Source: Notospermus geniculatus (taxonomy: Eukaryota > Nemertea > Pilidiophora > Heteronemertea > Lineidae). Taken from it: 64,000 nt of DNA. Location: NCBI GenBank assembly GCA_002633025.1, contig NMRB01001032.1:55353-119352 (forward strand), written 5' to 3'. Shown piece after piece: positions 1-11,756 of the stretch (the first letter of the stretch is position 1; every line of letters begins with the position of its first letter). Under the pieces are notes generated by a model. That model was not told the DNA's origin. It saw nothing but the letters and a program-made list of their open reading frames with translations, and ran no database searches. A program made the position numbers and the translations under genes.

Positions 1-36
1 CTGGCCTGGAACAAGGACCTTTCTGAGGATGTTCAC

Positions 37-859
37 TTGAGAGCTTTATTTCAAAACTTTCAACGAGAAAGGCCCATCTCTAAGGGCAGAGAATACCCTA
101 AATGGGATCTTACTATTGTACTACAGAGCTTGATGAAAGCTCCCTATGAGCCGTTAAAGAAGGCGGACTTTAAATTTCTGTCTAGGGAGACTCTGTTCTT
201 ACTCTTGTTAGCATCTGGAGCTCGCAGGAATGAAATCCATTCTTTAGACGTCCAAAGGATTACCTTCTTCAATAGAGGAAATTCAGTGCTACTAACCCAA
301 GCAGGGGTTTATTGCAAAAAATCACAACACGGCTACAGGGAAAGGCGAATTTCAAGGGTTCACCATTCACTCCATAAAAGACTTCGTGGGTAGTGATTTG
401 GAAGCCGATGCTTCGTCATGCCCTGTGCGTTGTTTGAAGCTGTATCTCAAAGAGTCTGACAAGAGACGACAAGGGATTAAGGATTTGTTTCTGGCATGCA
501 AAGGAAAAGATTCTCCCAGGGCGGCTCATCTCAACACTTTCTCCGGCTGGATCAAAGACATTATCTCCAGAGCTTACGGTCAAGAGCTCAATGCAGATTT
601 GTCTCGGCCGGCACACGAAATCAGGGCTTTGTCCTCTTCATTCGCCTGTTATCAGAGCGTTGCCATAGAGGACATTTTGAACCAGTGTCGCTGGTCTCGG
701 GCCACTACTTTCACCGACTTCTACCTGAGAGACTTGGCAGGGCAGACGGACAAAGGGTACTCTCTGCCTCCGGTGATGATGGCGGGTAGCATCTCTACGC
801 TGGGACGGCAGAGAAGGGCTCCTTCCCCTACCGCAGGGCACTCAAAGAAGACTCGGTAG
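37..859 (+). pseudogene. Tyrosine recombinase of the DIRS-like element, frameshifted
   Basis: This is the catalytic half of a DIRS-type tyrosine recombinase, which joins the circular DNA copy to the target. The first frame (37 to about 300) carries the first catalytic arginine in GARRNEIHSL. The second frame (ending with the stop at 857-859) carries the H-x-x-R motif in AHEIRAL and the nucleophile tyrosine in DFYLRD. Similarity runs continuously across the two frames if one base is gained or lost near the G run at about 303. The piece in the first frame after that point (to 393) is then out of frame. The N-terminal DNA-binding part is outside the window. One frameshift means this copy is probably dead. 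Confidence 0.72.
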
Positions 860-1325
860 TTGGTAGGTCTTTGCTTTGGAAAAGGGGGGGGGAATCATTT
901 CTTTCCTCTCGCCTCAGGGTGTCCGTGACTAACTAGTGGGGTTCCAGTCTCTTGGAGTTGATTTCCTATCAGTGTCATAATTGAGGTATTAGGTTCTTTC
1001 CCCAACACTCGATGTGGTCGTGTAAGGGGAGGAAGAATCAGTTCACACATAGAACCCGATTCGGTTCTTCTGGTGGACTTAGTGCAGTGGTCTATGGTCG
1101 GGTTAGGACAGGAGAAAACCTCGACATTAGACTGCTCTCTCACTGCACTACCAGGAATCCAACTTTCCTAAAAGGCTGGAAATTTGGATACCTCGGTATC
1201 TTTGGTCTCATTGACTCAGGTAAGTATCACCTGTTAGGCACTGGAGTCAAGGGGAACAGAGATACCATGAAAATCCTCTCGCCTTGTGACGTTTACATCC
1301 CACCGCCTTATCTGGGTTAATAAGC

Positions 1326-1411
1326 ACAATTACCTCACTTCATCGTAATGTGATTAAAATAAAAAATTTAATCACTAATTTTTGGTTTAATAAATAGATG
1401 AAGTGAGGTAA
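1326..1411. repeat. Internal complementary region of the left DIRS-like element
   Basis: The first half (1326 to about 1355) contains GCACAATTACCTCACTTCAT. The second half (about 1360-1411) is the reverse complement of the right terminus at 2340-2392, with one mismatch in the A/T stretch. In DIRS elements such a region templates joining of the two ends during circle formation. Confidence 0.7.
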
Positions 1412-2332
1412 TTCATCGAAGGCCCTCCCGCCTCCCCGCTGGTAAACCAATTAGAGCGAATTCATATGAGAGCTCTCCGGTGTGGGGAGAGGTGCATTGT
1501 GGGTGGTGACGTCACCGGGTGGGGACATTGGCGGGAAATTTAATTCTTTTGTTAAGGGTGAGCCAACGTTTTCAATTTTTGAAACGTGGCCAGGCGTGGT
1601 AAATAAAAGATGTCAAAATACCATAAAAGTACACGATATATGACGGAAATGAAGGCACCTGCGGGGTCTATAAGTCAAAAGAAATTGAATGAGATGTATC
1701 TTGGAACGCACTAATTAGCTAATAAGTTGAAACAAAAGACTAGTAATCGGTACACTTTCCCACGAAATGGTACATGGTGAGGATCAAACGACATGTGGAT
1801 AATAAAGTTCGAGGTTTTTTCTATTTAGTCCACCCATTTTGACAGCAATATTTTCAACAGGTATAGAGTACTCGGCATGTGATTTCCATGCATGCTGCCA
1901 GATTTTCCAAAACAGGGCGGCCATATTGGATTTGGATTTTACTTCCTGGTTGTCCTTTTTGTACTGAGCGTGTATGGTGTACATGAAGAGCATGTCAGGA
2001 CACCCTCGCCACCCCAGGTTCTATGGGTTTGTGACATTGTTGCCACACCTTCAATGTGTCATTTACATGCTTCCTCTCCAAGAAAATTGTACCTGTTTTT
2101 CGTGTTTGGTGAATTTCTTTGTTTACGATTATGTAATGTAATTAAGCTGTAATCCTTGGGACTTTCCTCATTTTCCGTGTCTAAAGCACAGTGATCACAT
2201 TGGACTATAAAAACAGTCAACTGGGGGTGTCTTTGTTGCTTTTCTCAGAGGGGCCTGAATTGAAGCAATATGAAAATTCACAATGATGGCTCGCCCTTAA
2301 AGGGAGCCATAGCGTAACAGGGGACCTGTTAA

Positions 2333-2392
2333 AGCACAATTACCTCACTTCATCTATTTATTAAACCAAAAATTTGTGATTAAATTTTTTAT
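2333..2392. repeat. Right inverted terminal repeat of the left DIRS-like element
   Basis: It starts with AAGCACAATTACCTCACTTC and ends in an A/T-rich stretch. It is inverted relative to 1360-1411, and its first 25 bases are repeated directly at 1326-1350. Confidence 0.65.
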
Positions 2393-2664
2393 GTTTGTCA
2401 CAGTGCTTGCTACATGGAATGGAGTGGGCAGTTGCAGGCCCAGCGCCACGGAGACCGTTGGCATGATTCGAGCGATCCTTCCCCGATACCGTGCTCCACC
2501 CTCGGACATTACCATTGACCAGTTGTACATGGACAGTGGACAAGTATTTCACAATACAAGTGAAGGCTGTTATTACAAGTTTCGTTGTTAACCATCCAAT
2601 AAAGCTCGTGCATAATACTTTCATTTCGATCTTGTTCACCATTTGATCCGACTTTGTTATGGCA

Positions 2665-2818
2665 CAGGCGCATGAGGCTCGGATTGTGGGGGTTTTCACG
2701 TAAAATCACGTAAAATCGGGGTATCTGGGACAAGCTGTACACGGTGTGTATCTACAATGTGTCCCAAAACACCGATTTTAGGTGAAAACCCCCACAATCT
2801 GAGCCTCATGCGTCTGTG
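2665..2818. repeat. Foldback MITE
   Basis: The arm reading CGCATGAGGCTCGGATTGTG at the left returns as its near-perfect reverse complement at the right end, before GTCTGTGG. Each arm is about 45 bases. There is no coding potential. Confidence 0.6.
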
Positions 2819-5800
2819 GTTATGGTTGCTGATCAATAACATCGGGAACATATTGTTTTGGTGTGGGTGTGGGTGTGGGTCTGTATGTGTGGTCGGTCAC
2901 GATCTCCTCACCTTGAACAGCATGGCAAACAAATCCTACCCCTACGTTTGTCAACCTGGGACCATATTTATGGAGCCTTTCGCAACTTTGCATTCACACG
3001 CAAATCTATTGTAAGACGGTCAGTCTGAACAATGGGCCATGTTCAGCCAAACAATAAATTCCCATGACCAGTGGCGAACGGTTCACAAATATGCCCACTG
3101 TGCAATCCAATGAGGCAATCCAAAGGGGAACTAGAAATTGACTTACAGTCAATTTGAAGACCGCCCTCAGAAACTGTACAGTTCAAGATAGAGTAGACTG
3201 ATGGAGTTTGAAAATTTGTTGTCCAGTGGCAATGTAGAAAGCATACTTTATGGTGAGGTTAATGTACAGAATGAAGAAGTCATACATTCCTAAATCAGAA
3301 TTATGAAGCTGAATTGAAGATGCACAAAAACGATAGCCGAATTTAAGATGCACAAAAACGATAGTTTCATGTTTTATTTTGCTCATGATTGAACTGTACA
3401 AAATACATTGTATACATTCATCTATGTACGTAATTCTGACATAATTCTTGCTGCTCCTGTATCCATCATGGCTGCAGTTGACTGCAAGTACAGATAACTG
3501 CAATACTGAACTGGGCACTGGTGAAGTGGAAGATGAAGATTTACTTTGCAAATAATGTTTGGATGTGATGTCTTCATTGTCCAGGTTCAAGGATAGTGGC
3601 GCTAGATACATATGACATGTAAATCACATACATTGACACTTTTTCACTGTGTTTTGGGATGTGAAATTCCAGAGAAATGATCTTGCAGGAAGCTGTGATT
3701 ATAGTATAATTATGACAGTCTCTCGTGTCTTGCTTCTTTGGTATACACATGTATTACTTTTTGACAGCATCAAGTCCTATGACACTTGGTACATGTAATA
3801 GCAAGATGGATCTTTTGGCACATTCCGTTCGTTTTTGAAAACTGGTTATTTTCATCCTGTAAAGAGAGAAGGAATGTGGTATTGAGTACAAGGGAATAGG
3901 TATGAGTACTAGTAATTTCCACATGACTTGCTTTGACACCAGAAAAAGAGCACAGTTATGCGTTGATAGCATGGCAGTAGTGCACTGCGATGATACATCA
4001 TGTACACAAGAGTACAGATGATAAAAGCACTGCACAGATTACATGTGTCAACTTACCCTTTAAATAATCTAGGCCTAGCGAGTCTTTAAATATTAGCAGC
4101 AGCTGCTTGACACTTACCGGTACTGAAAAAGAAAGACACCAAAAACTAACCCTTTTGGCACACAAAAAACTATATGCAAGGCAGTGATAGTAGGTCCTAG
4201 GCCCATTTTATCTACTCCCATATCAGATAGGCCTACAGGGCAGGCATTTGATGGACATTGCACGAACTAACTACACAGTGCTGCCATCTACCATAGGCGT
4301 AGCCTAGGCCTAGGCCCAGCATGCCCAGACTGACCAGGGATTAAGTCGTTCCCATGTCTCAAGTCCCTGTGTACCGAAAGGCGAGGCCTCGGCCTACAAA
4401 CACACAATGACAATCGACGTCAATAATGACGTCAATGCACACAGCATGCACACTGCTGATGATAACAGACAGGCCGCCGTCGTGACTGAGCAGCTGAGCT
4501 GAGCAGCTGAGCTGGTCAGCCGACGGCCAGCCCGCGCCACAAATCACGCTGAATATTAGGCCTATACGAATTAACATGACTTGGTTAACACTGTAGCTAT
4601 ATCATTTCATACTAACAAAGTTCATTGTCATAAAAAGGACACCAGCAAAGATGTAGGCCAACTTTATTTTGACATGTTTGATGATTTCAGAAGAAAAATC
4701 AACTCACCGTCCTGTTTACGTAGCACATGAGCAACCAATGCGCATGCTCCGTAGGTCTCAGTCACCAGTCGGAACGTCTCGCCTCCGCCACTCTCCAATC
4801 CCACTAGCCCAGGAAAGTATGTCGTACCGTGTTGAGGGTTGCTGCACTTGTGCGGCGAAGCTGTCTGGCCTCTATGTTGGAGAGTGGCCTCTTCTCCAGT
4901 GGTTTAGTTACCCGGTTACCTGACGCAGTCATGCAGTTCGTCATGAGATTTTTATGTTAATGAGCGCCGTGAGAACCGGCTAATGCGAACACGATAAGGC
5001 AACAAACTTCATCAAAATTTTACTGTTTATTGTGGTCAAATCACCCCAAGAATCAATAGGCTTCTGTGTAATAGGCATAAGAACCATTCCTGACAGTTTC
5101 GCCGCGAAACATGTCGAATTTCGTCAGTTATCCAGGCGGAACCGCAGATTGGATGGAGAGAGAGAGATCGAGAGAAATTCAGCAAAAACAAGGAAGACCG
5201 CCCCATTGGTGGGGGCGGTCTTAATAATTTCCAATCTCCGATGCCTACATCATGATATAGGATCTGACTTGATATTTTCTCGCGTGTGTTTTCTATCCGA
5301 TGCCGTAACTCGGCTCCTTCAACACCTACAGTAATGGAAACCATTTCTACCCTTACCGTTCCATACCTTTTTAGGAATTGAATGGACTACTTCTGATGCG
5401 AGATCTCGATATCACTAATTTAATACTTTCAGAACTTGCCGTACTAACAACCGAGCAACATGAAACAGACCAAGTGTCCGGGTGTTCGACATATGAAATT
5501 TCAAACATCCAAATATGAGATTTCGACATGTCAAACTTGATAATTAGAAAAATCTCTGCCTGTGCTAAAGGTAGACATGATACCACCCACACTAAAGCCG
5601 CCTCTCCACGTGAGTTCCTTCGCAGAGGTTGCCTCGCAATGGGCAATTGACCATTATTTGTTTCATCACAGCTTACGCAGGGACAAATGCAGTACCGTAC
5701 CGGCAAACCTAATCCCCGACGCGACGCTCACTATCGTCCAGATCAGCCTCACTTGCAGTGACGCAGTTCTAACTTTGTTTTCCAATTAATTTTGAATAAC

Positions 5801-6280
5801 GCACCTTGTTTCTAGACCAAAAGTAACTAAAACGGTGCACACTACAAATTTAATTCTCCTATCATCAAGTACAGAAATGCTAAAATGTATCTAATTACTT
5901 CCGAGCAAAAATCCCTGCAGTGACATGATCAATTTCATCGATTAAAAACGATATCGAGGTCAAGATCGAGGTCGGGCTCAAGTACGGGATGAGTTATTGC
6001 CATGAGATCAATCTATGGGCCTCATCGTAATCCATCAGTCAATGCTCCTGACCTCTGTCAATGTATCTTGATCTCCATCGTAATCCATCAGTCACTGTAT
6101 CCTCATCTCTGTCAATGTATCCTGACCTCCATCAATGTATTATCAACATATCTTTATCTCTATCAATGTACCGTTCGTGTACCGCAGAAAGCACCAGTAC
6201 ATCGGGAACCATACGACATTTACAATGTCATCTTGTTACAACAGAAGTTTTTATTTTCTATGACGGTACCATGCCTTGTA
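2819..6280. other. Non-coding stretch without a recognisable gene
   Basis: I see no supported exon here. A short GTGTGG simple repeat lies at about 2862-2880. A fragment at about 2950-3050 resembles the foldback element at 43455-43580. A small perfect hairpin of AAGACCGCCCC type lies at about 5191-5222. The rest is A/T-rich sequence with short ORFs that show no domain or splice-site support. Confidence 0.5.
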
Positions 6281-6284
6281 TCAA

Positions 6285-6450
6285 GAAAACAAATCCGAGA
6301 TGTATCGCAGAAGGCGTCCTCGTGAAACGAGACTTGCCAAAGTGACGACATGTAGGATTATCAACGGAACTTACGTCAAGATGGCTGCCGTAGCAGCCAT
6401 ACTGAATTTTGAACCCCAAGCCATTTTCAAATGAACTTTGCTCTACTCAT
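6285..6450. repeat. Repeat copy shared with 29490-29660
   Basis: The stretch containing CTCGTGAAACGAGA, the GATGGCTGCCGTAGCAGC core and CCATTTTCAAATGAACTTT recurs in the same order and orientation at 29490-29660. It is the first block of a longer duplicated tract (see 8985-9150 and 30065-30260). Confidence 0.6.
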
Positions 6451-6794
6451 CCTCAACACTCACAGCAAAAACCGATTCAATCAGACAAGCATTAACTGAC
6501 GGAAAACACAAGGCAGGCGCGGACGAGCTGGCGCACGGACCGACGTAACGACACCCTCCGCCTGACCGCGCTGACTCCTCCCCCCCCCCGAACCCAATCC
6601 TTTTTAACGGACAGGTCAGACTTTGGGTCCAAGTGGGTCAGATTTATGGTCCATGGTGGGTCAGAATGGTTACAGGGTCAGGCTTTTGGGCCGGCCACGC
6701 AAATGGTTGGATCAGAAACCCCCTTGGCGTTAAGTTCGGGACAGAAAAACAGTTCGGTCAGATTTCCAGTTGGAGATAATCAAATGGTTGTAAC

Positions 6795-8925
6795 AGGAAG
6801 TACACTCATACCAAAAAATAAATGGACAAAAGTTTTTGTCTACTGTTGCTGAGGTTGCTGGGGTTGCAGCTTTGATACCTGGCCCTAGAGCATCTCCTCC
6901 GTATGTCAGAGAGAAAATTTCATGGAAAAAAATTAATTATCATGAAAATATCACTATTTTAAAATATCATCAAGATTGAGATTTTTGTAATCTCAACATT
7001 TTTTACCAGAAATGACTTTTCAAGTAATCTATGGAAAATTCTAAGAAATATGGTGAAGAAAGTGTTTGAAAATCTTGGCCTACTTTGATGATATTTGAGA
7101 TTATCGAAAATATCAAAAATCTGAAATTTGAGATTTTTCACGAAATTTTGGGTTGAGGTGTTAACCTTCGCTAAAAGATTAAGAATGACCAAGATTCGGT
7201 AACTATATTACCTTTAAATTGTGTTGAAAAGTGTCCAGTTTTTCATGCATAATTCCTTGAATAACACAGAATAGGGCAAATATTTTTCAGTAATTTCTTC
7301 ACCATGAGTCTTAGAACTCTCATGATAAATTTGTTTTTTATGAAAACTTCAAGATTTCAAAAATCTCATTTTCAGTGATATTTTGAAACAGTGATAATTT
7401 CACGATATTTTAGTTTTTTCCTTAAAATTTACTCTTGGATATATACAAGAGATTTTGAAGGACCATATACTCTATAGTTTCGTAGATTTAAGACCGGTTC
7501 ATTATAAGTGCCTGTGACCGCCCCCATGCAGGACAGCGTGAATAGGCCCACGGTCTCTTGTTGTTGATTGGCGCACATTTTCTATAGGGAGTGACTATTC
7601 GGCGAGCCCAGCTCTCTGTGCAGTCACTTTGTTTCCGTCTTGGATAGCGCGCCGGAGTAATTAGTTATGCACTGCGGCAACCAATGAAAATCGAGATTAC
7701 AAAACAGCAAAATGGCGGACTCGATGATCGTCCTTCCACTTCGATAAAATATCGGTGAAAAAAGAGCTGGGGCCTCCGGCCTATGCCAGTTTTTGGGCTA
7801 GTTTTGTTGATTTTAAAGGAAAAATGACTAATGGAGTTGTTATTTGACAAGCAAAATGCTTTCCAAACACAGAAATTGGTCTTAGATGGCAAGCAAACAA
7901 TGAATAGTCGTAACCACCGCTCAACATTGGCCAATGAAACCGGCACACTCCCAGCTGGCTCGGTAGCTCAGTCGGTAGAGCGTTTGCCTAGTAAACGCTA
8001 GGCCCCCGGTTCGACTCTCGCTTGGGGCAACTTTTTTTCTCCTGTTTTTTTTCTTTTGGCTTTTTTTCTGAAAATACTCTAAATCCACCAAACAAAAGTG
8101 TTATCTGCTAAAATATGGACTTTCGTAATTTAGAAATTATTCGTACATGTAGTTCATTTTTTACTGCCGCGCGACTACACTTTTAACCGTGGTGCTAGCA
8201 GAGAGGGCCACTCGCCAACACCTCCTCATGAATAATTAATGAGGCCCATCAGCTCGCTGAGCAAGGCTGAATTTGTTCACTGCATATCCATCCGGCTCGC
8301 TGTGCAACTGCGCAACACAAATCTGCTCAGAGAGCGGCTCGCTATCTAAGAGCATGACGGATCGTTGCACAGAGAGCGGCTCGCCAAATAACACCAGCCT
8401 TTTCTATACTCGTGCTGGTGGGCTGAAAGTGACTAGTGGTTGTCAGTACCGATAAACAGATTGCTGTTTGTGGTTTAATCTGTGTACCGTGCGGTTGATT
8501 AACTGTCCGTTGGGTTTTGTCGTTCGGGGACCATGACGTAACAGCGTAGTTCACAGAAAATGTTCAACAAATAACACCCGTATAGGCCTACACGTGGGCC
8601 TAGTTATCCGTGCTAGTCGTTGTGCAAAACCCACTAAGCCTACTCATTCCACATCGGTTATCCAGGCATTGCTTACGAATTGTGATGTAAACCTAGCACA
8701 AAGGGGCAGGCAAGACGTCAATCATACATGGTCAGCTCTATTCATGGATTCGAACCATAAGGTCAAAGTTATACAGAGTGGGCGTTGCTTGAATATTTAG
8801 AACCGGTCTTAAATCTATGATTCAAACTAGAGTATCTGAGCTAGAACCCAAAATTATGCATCACTTCCTGTACAGAGTTAAAAAACCACTGTCCATTTAT
8901 TTTTTGGGATGAATGTACATGTACG
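6795..8925. mobile_element. Inverted-repeat-bounded region with tRNA-like core
   Basis: The left arm at about 6797-6838 (containing CCAAAAAATAAATGGACA) is the inverse of the right arm at about 8880-8925. A second inner pair reads TAGATTTAAGACCGGTTC near 7484 and its inverse near 8797-8815. These nested arms suggest one or two decayed non-autonomous DNA transposons. The interior is A/T-rich on the left and carries a tRNA-like sequence on the right. No transposase reading frame is visible. Confidence 0.4.
7957..8028 (+). tRNA. tRNA-like sequence, probable SINE head or tRNA pseudogene
   Basis: It has a pol III A box (TAGCTCAGTCGGTAGAGC) and a B box (GGTTCGACTCT) at tRNA spacing, with an AGT (Thr) triplet in the expected place. 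T runs that could act as pol III terminators follow at 8031. The acceptor ends do not pair, and the anticodon and T stems are poor, so a working tRNA is unlikely. A tRNA-derived SINE head is the best reading. Confidence 0.45.
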
Positions 8926-8984
8926 AACACGCTACACACGGAAGGTTCCTCCAAGACACCATTAAAGCTCAATCGCAGGAACAG

Positions 8985-9150
8985 GTTGCTTATGTCACGT
9001 GATGTGTTTCATGATCACTATCGATGACGAAATAAAATTCTGATGAATGCACTTAATGTGTCGTTTGCTGCCATTTTTCACTGACTGACTTGCTAAACGT
9101 CGACAACATGACTCTCACCAAAATTCATAAGCGAGCGATGAATTTTCCCC
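8985..9150. repeat. Repeat copy shared with 30065-30260
   Basis: The block with GATGTGTTTCATGATC, ATAAAATTCTGATGAATGC, CACTGACTGACTTGCT and CGTCGACAACA recurs in the same order at 30085-30190. It ends exactly where the 9156-11066 element begins. Confidence 0.6.
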
Positions 9151-9155
9151 TTTAA

Positions 9156-11066
9156 GTATGGGCGGTTATGTCCGCAAATATTCAGTGTACAGAAGATTTA
9201 TTTGTAAGTCTGAAACGCATTTATGCCTAAAGCGCTAGTTCTATAACCTGAAACGGATATGTGTGACTCGCGAGATTTCTCTGTACCTAATAACAGATAT
9301 AATTCCCCCGAGTTTAAACGCACAAAACAAAACGCGTATGTATAATCAGGGCGACTCCCATTTAACCGCTGTCGGATGTTATTGCTGTCGCGTATAAGAA
9401 CTGTCGGATAAGAGCTGTCGGATAAGGTTCCGAGCACTGCCAAAAGGCGGCGCTCCAGGCGGCGGGACGAGAAGGAATACGATGAACACACGGAGACTTA
9501 GCAAGGCTAGAGGCATGTTTTGCTACAGTGTTAGACGTTGATCTTAGGCTGATTAGGCATGTTAGGCCTAGTATAGTTACTGCAAAAGGTGCCCAACCCT
9601 CCCCTTGGGCAGGGGTCCGAAGTTCGAGAACCCCTTCACCTACTTGCCCCTCTCCCTGTCATTTGTGCTTGCTTGAAATGACCGGGGAAATGACACGGGT
9701 AAAAAAAATATGGCCTTCTCGAGCGGGGGGGGGGCGGACCCCCTCTGGACACGCGCCTGACAGGGTGGTGAAATGTCATGTGGAATTTTGAACAGGGTGG
9801 TACCGGCCTGGAAGTCCTGGCGAGAACACTGATGGATGTAACCTTGCGACCATGGTTACAATAATGTTCTCCGGGGAAATGTTAGAATTTCCAACCGTGT
9901 ATATGAGCAAAAACGATATTCAGAACAGATGGGGACAGTGTTATGTTTAGATCTTATACATGGCCTACTAGTATTTAATTTCACAGCTTCACTCTGTTGC
10001 CCAACGATTTCCACACTCAGTGACCTCGAAATATGCCGTCTGCAGCCAGTAAAAAGTAAAAATGCCAGTGACCTCAGCACCGCATAGCAGTTATGGTAGT
10101 AGTATGACACTCATATTAGCCTCCATGAATCTTAGGCCTAGTGCAAACAAAAGCGATGTAGCTCTAACTGCCTGTGACAGGGGACAGCCTTGTACTGTGC
10201 TGTGCAATTACACCTAGCCCCGACACCATAGGCTTATGAACAATCATATGATCATAAAAGCCTAATGCACGGCAGGCGGGCGGCGTGCTGCTGGGTGCGT
10301 CAACCGCGCCATTTTCCAACCACGTGTATATGAATCATGACGTCACGTACCTCTCTTTATTTTGATTGGCTGTACGCAAATGAACCTCCTCAACCAGCCT
10401 GCAAAGATCATGTCAAAATGCGCGCACGTGGGAATAAAATGTCGCTCATAGCAGTAATAATAAATTTGTTCGACACGAGCGCCGCCTTTTGGCAGTGCTC
10501 GGAACCTTATCCGACAGGTCTTATCCGACAGTTCTTATACGGTACGCGACAGCAATAACATCCGACAGCGGTAAAATAGGAGTCGCCCTGATTATACATA
10601 CGCGTTTTGTTTTGTGCGTTTAAAGCCAGACACTATAGACAGATGGGTTATAATCGACGAGCATAGTCTCGGTCACCCAGCCGCTGTTTCGAATCTGGGG
10701 AACCGTAGCAGTACTGTGTGGCTGGCTGCGCAAGACTACACACAGCATTGGGGATTCCCCAAGGGGATTCCCAAAACCTCGATGCAGGATAATGCTATAA
10801 TATGTGGTTCTATGGTTCTATACACTACGCACGCCTGTAGATGAGGTTGCACTAATATTTCGGCCGAACTGGGGAGTGAGTAGCGGTGCATAGTGTGCGG
10901 CTTTAAACTCGCGGGAATTATATCTGTTATTAGGTACAGAGAAATCTCGCGAGTCACACATATCCGTTTCAGGTTATAGAATTAACGCTTTAGGCATAGA
11001 AATGCGTTTCAGGCTTACAAATAAATCTTCTGTACACTGAATATTTGCGGACATAACTGCCCATAC
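9156..11066. mobile_element. 1.9-kb DNA transposon with long terminal inverted repeats
   Basis: The left arm (9156 to about 9470) starts GTATGGGCGGTTATGTCC. It returns inverted at the right, ending in GCCCATAC at 11066. TTTAA flanks both ends (9151-9155 and 11067-11071) as a target duplication. The right arm is split by a 280-bp insertion (10623-10902). The interior has no transposase frame, so the element looks non-autonomous. Confidence 0.68.
10623..10902. mobile_element. Nested 280-bp TTAA-flanked MITE
   Basis: It begins AGCCAGACACTATAG and ends CATAGTGTGCGGCT, and TTAA stands on both sides (10619-10622 and 10903-10906). The intact left arm of the host element at about 9313-9325 reads CGAGTTTAAACGC, which is the empty site with one TTAA. 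TTAA target choice is known from piggyBac-type transposases. Confidence 0.75.
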
Positions 11067-11333
11067 TTTAAGGTCGTTTTCAGACACGTTTTTTCGGTAA
11101 CAATGTCATCGAGTCTTGTAACGATCAGCAATACAAGACTCGATAGAAAACAAAAGATACACATGACAAATTTCATTTTTTTCGAATTCAAATTCAAATT
11201 CAAGTGTACACCCTTAATCAAAAGTAAATGCATAGCTAATAAACTTACATATTTCCCAAAATCTTCAGCGGATCAACCTTTGCTGTTCACGGCAGTTATT
11301 TAGGGCATCAAGACACATTTTGAGACCAAAAAT

Positions 11334-11520
11334 GCACAATTTCTGTGAAATTGTGATTTCCGAAGTGAGTATACTTACCATTGCCTCTATATTTATTATA
11401 TGGAATTCCCCTCTAACCGTCTAGAACTGCTTAAGAAATTCAAATCAACCTCCATACCGTGAAGTCATCACCACGCCACCTTACCCATCCCGCGCATGCG
11501 CACTCCAATTTTCTCTTAAG
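11334..11520. repeat. Inverted terminal repeat, 3' end of the DIRS-like element
   Basis: The outer tip (11334-11368) is unique to this end. From 11369 (GTATACTTACC) to 11520 it is inverted relative to 15959-16110. Confidence 0.8.
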
Positions 11521-11569
11521 CCCCAATCAATGGGCCAACTTGAGAAATGTGGGATGGAGGGAGGGATCC

Positions 11570-11673
11570 GAGGCAATGGTAAGTATACTCACTTCGGAAA
11601 TCACAATTTCAGAGAAATTGTGCATTTCTCCTCGTTCGTATACTTACCATTGCCTCTATATTTATTATATGGA
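11570..11673. repeat. Internal complementary region of the DIRS-like element
   Basis: It reads GAGGCAATGGTAAGTATAC, then the inverse of the 11334-11368 tip, then the inverse of the 16111-16124 tip, then TATACTTACCATTGCCTC. The two tips are abutted with a shared AT at the junction. It is therefore a stored copy of the circle junction. Confidence 0.8.
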
Positions 11674-11756
11674 AGACTGTAAAGCAGTGTCAACTGGAGG
11701 AGGGAGGACCATTTCTCAAGTTGGTGCCACTCCAGATTATTCAACCACTACTAACC

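Larger units (their letters stand above)
1..2392 (+). mobile_element. DIRS-like tyrosine-recombinase retroelement, 3' part
   Basis: The window opens inside a retroelement whose tyrosine recombinase is followed by about 1.5 kb of non-coding tail. The tail holds an internal complementary region (1326-1411). Its second half is the reverse complement of the right end of the element (about 2333-2392), and its first half should match the left end, which lies outside the window. This arrangement is diagnostic of DIRS-type elements, which integrate as circles through a tyrosine recombinase. The gag and reverse transcriptase parts would lie to the left. The right boundary is placed where the match between the end and the internal region stops, just after TTTTTTAT. 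Confidence 0.72.

Noticed and set aside
5191-5222. Rho-independent terminator-like hairpin (AAGACCGCCCC stem)
   Set aside because: The context is eukaryotic and non-coding, with no gene ending here; a small palindrome only.
7957-8028. Functional tRNA-Thr gene
   Set aside because: The A and B boxes are good, but acceptor, anticodon and T stems do not pair properly; kept only as a tRNA-like/SINE head.
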